Positions 1 through 5,494 of a stretch of 5,822 nt of DNA are shown in pieces (the stretch's first letter is position 1; every line of letters begins with the position of its first letter). The position numbers and the translations under genes were made by a program. Below the pieces are notes generated by a model. The model made no database searches, was not told the DNA's origin, and was given only the letters and a program-made list of their open reading frames with translations. The DNA lies in the NCBI GenBank assembly GCA_023379725.1, contig JAMCPC010000036.1:1-5822 (forward strand), in the 5' to 3' direction. The stretch is from Actinomycetota bacterium (GTDB lineage Bacteria > Actinomycetota > Acidimicrobiia > Acidimicrobiales > JAMCPL01).

Positions 1-1506
1 CCCGGTGTATACCCCTTTACCAGAGGACCTTACGCGTCAATGTACCGTACCAAGCTCTGGACAATGCGAATGTTCGCAGGATTCGGCAGAGCTGAGGATA
101 CCAATGAACGCTTTCTCAAGCTTATAGCAAACGGCCAGAGTGGCCTCTCGGTGGCCTTTGACCTTCCTACTCTGATGGGCAGAGATTCTGATGATCCGCG
201 TTCTGAAGGCGAAGTCGGCCGTTGCGGAGTGGCAGTAGATACCTTGGAAGACATGAAGGTTCTCTTCAAGGATATAGATCTAGGTTCAATCAGCACATCC
301 ATGACAATAAACGGCCCGGCTATCGCACTACTGGCAATGTACATAGCAGTAGCAGAAATGGAGGGAGTAAAACGGTCCAATCTTGCAGGCACTATACAAG
401 CAGATATTCTGAAGGAGTACCAAGCTCAAAAAGAGTATATATTTCCACCAAGGCCATCCGTACGGCTGGTCTCGGATATGATAAGTTTCTGTGCTCAAGA
501 GATGCCCCTATATCACCCTGTATCAATATCGGGATATCATATAAGGGAGGCTGGGGCCACTGCAGTAGAGGAACTGGCATTCACGCTATCCAATGGATTT
601 GCGTATGTAGAAGAGATGACCAGACGGGGAATGAACGTAGATGAATTCGCCCCCAGGTTGTCGTTCTTTTTCAACAGCCACATAGATTTCTTCGAAGAGA
701 TTGCAAAGCTTAGGGCAGCCAGAAGGATCTGGGCACGCTGGATGAAGGAGCACTACCATGCCAAGAATCCTCTCTCCATGCGTTGCCGCTTTCATGTACA
801 GACGGCAGGATGCTCACTTACCGCCACACAAGCCGAGGTGAATATAGCCAGAACAGCCATAGAGGCCATGGCAGGAGTACTCGGTGGAACCCAGAGCCTA
901 CATACAAACTCAATGGATGAGGTGCTATCACTCCCTACGGAAAAGGCGGCACGCATAGCACTCCGCACCCAACAGGTAATCGCCTATGAGACCGGTGTAG
1001 CTGAAGTGGCTGATCCGCTTGGTGGCAGCTGGTACATAGAGAGCTTGACAGATGAAATAGAGAGAAGAGCAGAGGAGATCTTCTCCAGGATACTGGAGAT
1101 GGGAGATGGCTCTATTCTTGAGGGAGCTTACGCGGGCATAGAGCAGGGATGGTATCAGCGTATAATAGCAGAATCAGCCTACAGGCAAGAACAGCGAATA
1201 TCATCAAAAGACAGGATCATTGTCGGAGTAAACGACTTTCTTGAAGGAAACGACGAGGAGATTCCCATGTTGGTCATAGGACAAGAGAGCGAAACAGCTC
1301 AGGCGGAAAACTTACGCCGCTTCAAGTCGCAACGTGACTCAATAGCAATAACGCAGTCTCTCGAAACATTAAAGATATGTGCAGCGGGGAACGACAACCT
1401 GGTTCCACCAATCATAGAAGCGGTAAAGGCAGGATGCACGGTAGAAGAGACCATGAATGCCCTGGCAGAGGTGTTTGGTACCTATGAGGAGCCGGTATTC
1501 ACTTGA
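1..1506 (+). CDS. Acyl-CoA mutase large subunit, isobutyryl-CoA mutase-like (5' truncated by window)
   Basis: This is the catalytic large subunit of a coenzyme B12-dependent acyl-CoA mutase, which interconverts branched and linear acyl-CoAs in the cytoplasm. The frame is open from base 1, so the start lies upstream; 501 residues are present. By comparison with IcmA of about 566 residues, about 55 N-terminal residues are missing. Visible family motifs (window numbering) are PFTRG (5-9), WTMRMFAGFG (20-29), FDLPTLMGRDSDDP (53-66), IFPPRPSVR and SGYHIREAGA with the active-site His at 180. Aligned without gaps to the Propionibacterium methylmalonyl-CoA mutase, Tyr89 is Phe25 and Arg207 is Gln143; the spacings 25/143/180 match 89/207/244 exactly. 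Phe plus Gln is the isobutyryl-CoA mutase pair. The protein ends at EEPVFT without a B12-binding domain, so a separate small subunit is needed; it is not the next gene downstream. The family call is very sure. The substrate is inferred. Confidence 0.93.
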   Translation, partial: PGVYPFTRGPYASMYRTKLWTMRMFAGFGRAEDTNERFLKLIANGQSGLSVAFDLPTLMGRDSDDPRSEGEVGRCGVAVDTLEDMKVLFKDIDLGSISTSMTINGPAIALLAMYIAVAEMEGVKRSNLAGTIQADILKEYQAQKEYIFPPRPSVRLVSDMISFCAQEMPLYHPVSISGYHIREAGATAVEELAFTLSNGFAYVEEMTRRGMNVDEFAPRLSFFFNSHIDFFEEIAKLRAARRIWARWMKEHYHAKNPLSMRCRFHVQTAGCSLTATQAEVNIARTAIEAMAGVLGGTQSLHTNSMDEVLSLPTEKAARIALRTQQVIAYETGVAEVADPLGGSWYIESLTDEIERRAEEIFSRILEMGDGSILEGAYAGIEQGWYQRIIAESAYRQEQRISSKDRIIVGVNDFLEGNDEEIPMLVIGQESETAQAENLRRFKSQRDSIAITQSLETLKICAAGNDNLVPPIIEAVKAGCTVEETMNALAEVFGTYEEPVFT

Positions 1507-1514
1507 TCTACTCC

Positions 1515-1550
1515 ATACAATTAGGCCAATACATACAATTAAACCAATAC
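1515..1550. repeat. 18-bp tandem duplication in the mutase-Sua5 spacer
   Basis: Two adjacent 18-bp units lie at 1515-1532 and 1533-1550. They begin ATACAATT and end CCAATAC, and differ only at two neighbouring bases (GG in the first, AA in the second). They sit just after the mutase stop and before the likely Sua5 start. The period is a multiple of three and the Sua5 frame stays open across it, reading HTIRPI then HTIKPI, so it could be coding if translation starts further upstream. I think it is more likely a slippage duplication in a spacer. An operator role is possible but unsupported. Confidence 0.85.
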
Positions 1551-1615
1551 GCCAAACTGTGATCATAGCCGAACTAGCCAACGACCCTTCCATCCAGCAA
1601 GGTATCCCTCCCTCA

Positions 1616-2689
1616 ATGAAATATCGTGCTGCAATACGACAGGGGGCAAGAATCATCCGCAATGGTGGCCTGGTCGGCTTCCCCACTGAGACCGTATATG
1701 GACTGGGAGCAGATGCAACCAACGCCAGTGCAGTTGACAAGATTTATCGAGTAAAAGGACGGCCCAGGGAGGATCCGCTGATCGTACACCTCGGTTCGGT
1801 CGATGACCTGGCCGGTATTGCTGACGATGAATCGCATATTATGGATACAGCACTGGAATTGGCAGGTATATACTGGCCAGGGGCGTTGACAATGATACTG
1901 TCCCGTAAAGAAGGTGCGGTTGCATCCGAAGTATCTGCCGGACGTAACACTGTAGCAGTAAGAATGCCTGATCACCCTGTAGCGCTTGCTCTCATCAGAG
2001 CTGCAGGAGTGCCAATCGCAGCACCAAGCGCGAATCGTTTCGGGCATATCAGCCCGACCACCGGTGAACACGTTATATCCGATCTGGGTAATGAGATAGA
2101 CATGCTAATAGATACAGGTCATACACGCATAGGGGTAGAGTCGACCGTAGTAGACTTGACGGCAAGTACTCCCACTGTGCTCCGTCCAGGTGGAGTCACT
2201 ATTGAAGAGCTACGCCGTACATGCCCCTCGCTTGCATACACACCAAAGCAAGCAGGGGGATCATCCTCATCTCCCGGAAATTACCTTCGCCATTATTCAC
2301 CTCACACTCCATTGGTCATAGTGGATGACCTTGATGTGGATGCCGGCAACCGATCGTCGACACACGTAACAGAAGTGATGAGCGAGTTGGTCGGTTCTCT
2401 CTCTGCTCGCGGTCTATCGTCCACAGTAATAGCCACCTTTCCCGAAAAAGCAGATGACCTGAGGAACCTTGCAAGCAACCTTTACAGCTACCTACACACA
2501 GCAGATGCCGGAAAAGGTGACATCATACTGGCCGGATTCGTACGCGATGAAGGTATCGGCACAGCTATTAACGATAGGCTGTTCAGGGCAGCCGCCGGAA
2601 GAGTTGTACGTGACGCTTCACCCACCACAGTTGATTTTATTGTCGACTTGGTCTCTCCTTACCGTATTGAGTTAGACCCCACTGACTGA
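1616..2689 (+). CDS. L-threonylcarbamoyladenylate synthase, Sua5 type
   Basis: It makes threonylcarbamoyl-AMP from threonine, bicarbonate and ATP, the first step of t6A formation at position 37 of ANN-decoding tRNAs; TsaD and partners then transfer the group. From ATG 1616 the product has 357 residues, close to long-form Sua5/YwlC proteins (about 350). The YrdC domain (1-200) shows PTETVYGLGADA (23-34), KGRP...PLIVH (47-58), WPGALT (87-92), VAVRMPDHP (113-121), PIAAPSAN (133-140), GVESTVVD (173-180) and LRPGG (189-193). The conserved linker PGNYLRHYSP (220-229) and a full C-terminal Sua5 domain with GIGTAINDRLFRAAAG (313-328) follow, which separates it from the short TsaC form. The start is uncertain. 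ATG 1616 has only AAGG 13 nt upstream. GTG 1559 would add a plausible VIIAEL strand. ATG 1484 overlaps the mutase by 23 bp and has AGAGGT 11 nt upstream. The last codons and stop fall in the TGAC-rich repeat. Confidence 0.93.
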   Translation: MKYRAAIRQGARIIRNGGLVGFPTETVYGLGADATNASAVDKIYRVKGRPREDPLIVHLGSVDDLAGIADDESHIMDTALELAGIYWPGALTMILSRKEGAVASEVSAGRNTVAVRMPDHPVALALIRAAGVPIAAPSANRFGHISPTTGEHVISDLGNEIDMLIDTGHTRIGVESTVVDLTASTPTVLRPGGVTIEELRRTCPSLAYTPKQAGGSSSSPGNYLRHYSPHTPLVIVDDLDVDAGNRSSTHVTEVMSELVGSLSARGLSSTVIATFPEKADDLRNLASNLYSYLHTADAGKGDIILAGFVRDEGIGTAINDRLFRAAAGRVVRDASPTTVDFIVDLVSPYRIELDPTD

Positions 2690-2889
2690 CTTGGCCTCTA
2701 CTTGCCCTCTTGGCCCCTGACTGACCTGACCCCTGACTGACCTGGCCAATCCTTGCCCTCTTGGCCCCTGACTGACCTGGCCCCTGACTGACCTGGCCCC
2801 TCTGACCTCCTGACCGGCCTAGCCTCTACTGACCCCTTGACCGGTTTTACCTCCCTTGAACTTCCTGACCCCTCTGACCCCTTGACCCC
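2677..2889. repeat. TGAC/CCCC-rich degenerate repeat between convergent genes
   Basis: The spacer between the Sua5 and purE stops is built from variants of a 16-bp unit, CCCCTGACTGACCTGG. Clear copies lie at 2714-2729 (last base A), 2730-2745, 2765-2780 and 2781-2796. More degenerate pieces continue to about 2889. A diverged copy at 2677-2694 contains the final Asp-Pro-Thr-Asp codons and the stop of the Sua5 gene. I count 18 TGAC tetramers from 2683 to 2886, where about one is expected by chance. The plus strand is C-rich and G-poor: in 2701-2890 I count 85 C, 34 G, 48 T and 23 A. It contains no protein gene I can support. Confidence 0.9.
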
Positions 2890-2893
2890 TACC
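2690..2893 (+). terminator. Possible Rho-dependent 3' end of the Sua5 transcript
   Basis: There is no GC hairpin followed by a T run after the Sua5 stop. The plus-strand RNA would instead be a long, C-rich, G-poor stretch (45% C and 18% G by hand count over 2701-2890) with regular YC dinucleotides. Such a composition fits a Rho loading site. It is inferred from composition alone; the repeat could have no function. Confidence 0.25.
2701..2798. repeat. Two 47-bp near-identical copies with 51-bp period
   Basis: Within the TGAC-rich region, 2701-2747 and 2752-2798 match at 46 of 47 bases; the one difference is A at 2729 against G at 2780. Each copy starts CTTGCCCTCTTGG and then carries two 16-bp units. 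The offset is 51 bp. The near identity points to a recent duplication on top of an older 16-bp repeat. Confidence 0.9.
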
Positions 2894-2900
2894 AAGATCA

Positions 2901-3407
2901 TTAACCCATAGAGGATACATTAAGATCGCTATCTGATATTCTCGTGTCGTCAGCTATCCTGGATACATAGGCACTAAGCAGCTCTTCTAGCCTCTCATCA
3001 AAAACAGATATGATCCTTGCCGCCAGAATAGCTGCATTGGCCGCCCCACCTATAGCAACAGTGGCTACCGGCACCCCCTTCGGCATCTGCACCATAGACA
3101 GCAACGAATCCAGCCCATCGAGATATTTAAGCGCGACCGGAACACCTATCACCGGCAGCGTAGTCGTAGCAGCCAACATACCCGGTAGATGTGCGGCACC
3201 ACCAGCACCGGCAATCAGTACCTGTAGTCCACGCCCCCTGGCGCTACGGCCGTACGCCAAAAGGTCATCAGGGGTGCGGTGTGCAGATATAATCCTTATT
3301 TCGTAGCCGATTTTCCACTCATCAAGCACATCTGCAGCCGGCTTCATCGTCTCCAGATCAGAACGGCTACCCATCACTATACCAACCTTTATCGCAGTAG
3401 ATGACAT
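2901..3407 (-). CDS. purE: N5-carboxyaminoimidazole ribonucleotide mutase (class I PurE)
   Basis: It converts N5-CAIR to CAIR in de novo purine synthesis in the cytoplasm, normally as an octamer working after PurK. The product has 168 residues, the usual size. Motifs visible are GSRSDLETM (13-21, phosphate and ribose binding), SAHRTP (41-46) with the catalytic His43, AGAGGAAHLPGM (66-77) and VQMPKGVPVATVAIGGAANA (106-125). SAHRTP marks the bacterial class I mutase rather than the CO2-using class II enzyme. The start at 3407 is fixed by a strong ribosome binding site. No purK, purD or other pur gene lies in the window; the neighbours are a convergent Sua5 gene and a GH1 gene 308 bp upstream, so the gene is probably transcribed on its own. 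I see no recognisable purine riboswitch in its leader. The stop overlaps an ATG (TAATG) that opens a repeat-derived frame. Confidence 0.97.
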   Translation of the reverse strand: MSSTAIKVGIVMGSRSDLETMKPAADVLDEWKIGYEIRIISAHRTPDDLLAYGRSARGRGLQVLIAGAGGAAHLPGMLAATTTLPVIGVPVALKYLDGLDSLLSMVQMPKGVPVATVAIGGAANAAILAARIISVFDERLEELLSAYVSRIADDTRISDSDLNVSSMG

Positions 3408-3412
3408 AATTT

Positions 3413-3419
3413 ACCTCCT
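3413..3419 (-). promoter_or_regulatory. Strong ribosome binding site of purE
   Basis: Read on the minus strand this is AGGAGGT followed by AAATT and ATG, a near-perfect Shine-Dalgarno with good spacing. It decides the purE start. Confidence 0.9.
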
Positions 3420-3565
3420 GGCATCCTAGCCCATTTATTCAAGTACTTATTCCGTGAGAGATATCTTAGCGCTACTCTAGTACCAGCGGCTCATCTGTAA
3501 ATAACATTACGTTATCCGTAAAATTGCGGAGATCGACCTGCTGGCAAGTACCCACAGAAAATAGA

Positions 3566-3684
3566 GTACTTAGAGGTAGTATCCAAAGACATGCCTCCGT
3601 CCAGCCGATGATCGGAGTAGTAGTAGTAGTAACAGGAGGAGGAGTTTGTAACAACGGTACTTAGAGGTAGCATACAAAGACATG
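3566..3684. repeat. Split 28-bp direct repeat
   Basis: Copies at 3566-3593 and 3657-3684 match at 26 of 28 bases; both start GTACTTAGAGGTAG and end CAAAGACATG. They are 91 bp apart start to start. The 63 bp between them hold a short palindrome and triplet microsatellites. No transposase or integrase is nearby, so I cannot assign the repeat to a mobile element. Confidence 0.88.
3616..3644. repeat. Triplet microsatellites (AGT)5 and AGG run
   Basis: Five perfect AGT units at 3616-3630 are followed by AAC and then an AGG run at 3634-3644. They lie between the two 28-bp direct repeat copies. Such runs are prone to replication slippage. Confidence 0.85.
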
Positions 3685-3691
3685 ACTATTT

Positions 3692-3711
3692 GCGAGAAGA
3701 AGCGAGAAGAA
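3692..3711. repeat. 10-bp perfect tandem repeat next to the GH1 stop
   Basis: GCGAGAAGAA occurs twice in tandem at 3692-3701 and 3702-3711, ending a few bases beyond the GH1 stop codon (GH1 is on the minus strand). No function is evident. Confidence 0.8.
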
Positions 3712-3715
3712 GCAC

Positions 3716-5224
3716 TCACTCCAGTACAGACAGGTCATCCCTGCGTAAACCTTCTATGACTTTACGATACTCCCCCGCAGAATCATATCCAGCTGAATCA
3801 GTGGGCAGGATCTTTAGCCCTCTCTCCCGATCTATACCATACAGACCGAGGCGCGGTTGGTAATCTCCCCACTCATAATTGTCCATTAACGACCAGTGAA
3901 AATAAGCCTCTATGGGTATACCCTCTTCTATCGATCTTATGAGTACCCTTAGTGTCTCTCGAATAAATTGCGGTCGTGTCCATCCATCTCGACGTGGAAA
4001 TGATTGCCCTCTCACTACCCTCGTAGACATACCATTTTCTACTATCCAGATAGGCAGACCTGCAGTCATATTGGCGCGCGCGTAGTAATACAATCCTTCT
4101 GGATGAATGACATCATCCCAAGCCGAACGCAACGGTAGCCACCACCGACCACCTGAAGTCCTTCTCCCAGGCAATACAATATGTCTGGATACTACGGGAT
4201 TGTAATAGTCTATCCCCACCATATCCAGTGCAATATCGTAAATACTGCCATACAGAGTATCCAGAAGTGAGCTTCTTTCCAGCATCGCACAGAGCGGACT
4301 CTCTGAAATATTTCGTTGTGAACCATACCTGCGTGAAGTAGGGATGCCCTGAACGGTATTCCCTGCCCTCCCTGTAGCCATATGCCGCCTGGAGACTGCC
4401 CTGGAAGCAGCAGCTCTTACAAGTTGCTCACCCCTGCTAGGTGGTTCAAGAGTGTCATACCATATTTGTCTACGCTCCCCAATCCATCGATATACATCGT
4501 CTCGATCCACTCCAAAAACCCTTAGCGACAGCAGGTCTACAAGCATACGATCCAATTCATAGACACTCGCGCAGGCACTATTTGTCGTCACCATAGCGTC
4601 AGGCTGTACCTCGTGAATTGTCTCGTACGCTTTAATATGAGAGGAAAGGAGGTTGGCTGCTGCTTCAAGCGACCTGGTCACTGATTTTATACCAGGCGGG
4701 AACACTCCAAACAAATATGAGAGCATCACCAGAGCGTTTGGCTCATTAATGGTGACCCAATGCGAACAGTGCTCAGATAGCCTGGAAACCACCAAGCGAG
4801 CATAGTCTGCAAACACTTCAGGAGAATTACCCTGAAGCCAGAAATCTTCACCGAGCCACCTGGGATGAGTCCAATGACAGAGTGTAACCAGTGGCTGCAT
4901 CCCGCGCTCGACACAAGCCGCTGCAATATCGTTGTAGCGAGATAATGCATCATCGTCGAATGCACCGACCTTTGGCTGTATGCGTGCCCACTCCAAGCTA
5001 AACCTGAAAGCGTCACAACCTGCAGCTTTAGCCAAATCGAGAAACTCTTCATAACGATTCCAGAAATCTACCGCAATACCGGATATATCCTTGCGGCCAA
5101 TCAATCCCGCTCTCTCCCACGAATAAAAGTTGTTCTCAGGCTCACCTGGACCATTGATTCCCCCTTCGGTCTGGAAGCTGGCAATTGCAGATCCAAAGCG
5201 AAACCCCCTGGACAATGCACTCAT
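3716..5224 (-). CDS. GH1 family beta-glycosidase
   Basis: A retaining beta-glycosidase of family GH1, probably a beta-glucosidase-like enzyme, 502 residues with a (beta/alpha)8 barrel. The catalytic residues are present: acid/base Glu161 in TINEPN (158-163) and nucleophile Glu396 in IVENG (394-398). Substrate-site residues also fit: Gln18 (SFQTEGG), His117-Trp118 (CHWTH), Asn160, the DYYNP tyrosines 340-341, Trp444 and Glu451-Trp452 (WSLMDNYEWG). FRFSLEWARI (73-82) is another family block. There is no signal peptide, so it should act in the cytoplasm on imported oligosaccharides or glycosides. Residues about 240-315 are Arg-rich and longer than in compact GH1 enzymes. From memory, a similar insert and the LPGRRTSGGR block occur in a GH1 subgroup of actinobacteria. 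No sugar transporter or regulator is adjacent, so the true substrate is open. The frame is intact. Confidence 0.92.
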   Translation of the reverse strand: MSALSRGFRFGSAIASFQTEGGINGPGEPENNFYSWERAGLIGRKDISGIAVDFWNRYEEFLDLAKAAGCDAFRFSLEWARIQPKVGAFDDDALSRYNDIAAACVERGMQPLVTLCHWTHPRWLGEDFWLQGNSPEVFADYARLVVSRLSEHCSHWVTINEPNALVMLSYLFGVFPPGIKSVTRSLEAAANLLSSHIKAYETIHEVQPDAMVTTNSACASVYELDRMLVDLLSLRVFGVDRDDVYRWIGERRQIWYDTLEPPSRGEQLVRAAASRAVSRRHMATGRAGNTVQGIPTSRRYGSQRNISESPLCAMLERSSLLDTLYGSIYDIALDMVGIDYYNPVVSRHIVLPGRRTSGGRWWLPLRSAWDDVIHPEGLYYYARANMTAGLPIWIVENGMSTRVVRGQSFPRRDGWTRPQFIRETLRVLIRSIEEGIPIEAYFHWSLMDNYEWGDYQPRLGLYGIDRERGLKILPTDSAGYDSAGEYRKVIEGLRRDDLSVLE

Positions 5225-5230
5225 AAATTA

Positions 5231-5236
5231 CTCTCT
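5231..5236 (-). promoter_or_regulatory. Ribosome binding site of the GH1 gene
   Basis: On the minus strand AGAGAG lies 6 nt before the ATG at 5224. It is a partial Shine-Dalgarno, clearly weaker than that of purE, but it supports this start, which also places the conserved FRFGSAIASFQTEGG block at the expected N-terminal position. Confidence 0.55.
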
Positions 5237-5265
5237 GTAAAAGCGCCAGTAGACATAGTAAACAG

Positions 5266-5299
5266 CATACTCATATAGACATCATACTCATATAGATAG
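5266..5299. repeat. 17-bp tandem repeat in the divergent spacer
   Basis: Two 17-bp units lie at 5266-5282 and 5283-5299. The first 14 bases, CATACTCATATAGA, are identical and the last three differ. They lie 42-75 bp upstream of the GH1 start, where a GH1 promoter or operator would be expected. A heptamer GCATCAC also recurs at 5299-5305 and 5313-5319. They could be regulator sites or a slippage duplication; the sequence does not decide. Confidence 0.85.
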
Positions 5300-5349
5300 C
5301 ATCACACATGCGGCATCACGTAGGTATAAGTTCGTAGGAGAAAACCCCG

Positions 5350-5378
5350 TTGTATAAGTATCTTCGATTTGCCATAAT
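5350..5378 (+). promoter_or_regulatory. Candidate sigma70-type promoter for the membrane protein gene
   Basis: TTGTAT (5350-5355) and CATAAT (5373-5378) are separated by 17 bp. The -10 box matches five of six consensus bases, the -35 box only three. The position and direction fit the downstream plus-strand gene, with a leader of about 120 nt to its preferred start. AT-rich sequence makes chance matches likely. Confidence 0.3.
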
Positions 5379-5487
5379 TAAGAGATGAGTAATTCACAGT
5401 ATGTAGATATACGTATCGTGTCGATCATAATACCAGCCGAGGCAACGGTAAGATAGTTATATGGAAACCGATCCTGCAAGCGTGACC

Positions 5488-5494
5488 AAGAGGT
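5488..5494 (+). promoter_or_regulatory. Ribosome binding site that favours the ATG at 5503
   Basis: AAGAGGT ends 8 nt before ATG 5503. The in-frame ATG at 5461 has its nearest GAGG about 18 nt away, too far. An in-frame TAA at 5449-5451 limits the gene upstream. Confidence 0.6.

Larger units (their letters stand above)
3408..3715. other. 308-bp non-coding spacer between purE and the GH1 gene
   Basis: This stretch separates two minus-strand genes and must hold the purE promoter, though no convincing -35/-10 pair stands out. Its purE-distal two thirds carry a split 28-bp direct repeat, triplet runs, a short palindrome (CCGATGATCGG at 3604-3614) and a 10-bp tandem, all listed separately where supportable. 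No tRNA fold or intrinsic terminator is evident. The only open frame, 3472-3654 on the minus strand, has a run of five threonines that merely translates a triplet microsatellite, so I do not call it a gene. Confidence 0.7.

Noticed and set aside
222..644. Plus-strand alternative frame inside the mutase gene
   Set aside because: It overlaps strongly conserved mutase coding sequence in another frame and encodes no recognisable domain.
40..1506. Complete mutase gene starting at ATG 40
   Set aside because: The frame is open from base 1 and the residues before that ATG (PGVYPFTRGPYAS) are conserved mutase sequence, so the true start is upstream of the window.
1613..2071. Long minus-strand frame opposite the Sua5 gene
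   Set aside because: It is antisense to the conserved YrdC domain, is rich in Cys and other unlikely residues, and is explained as a shadow.
2744..2766. Inverted repeat GGCCAA / TTGGCC as an intrinsic terminator
   Set aside because: The stem is only 6 bp with an 11-nt loop and no T run follows; it arises from the repeat itself.
2677..2889. CRISPR array
   Set aside because: The repeats are directly adjacent or irregularly spaced, there are no unique spacers of uniform length, and no cas gene is present.
3408..3480. Purine riboswitch or clear promoter upstream of purE
   Set aside because: No recognisable aptamer layout or well-spaced -35/-10 pair could be seen on the minus strand.
3472..3654. 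Minus-strand frame of 60 residues in the purE-GH1 spacer
   Set aside because: Its threonine run is only the translation of the triplet microsatellite, it spans one 28-bp repeat copy, it has no good ribosome binding site, and it resembles no family.
5406..5417. Short palindrome GATATACGTATC as an operator
   Set aside because: It is short and AT-rich, so a chance match is likely, and no second copy supports it.
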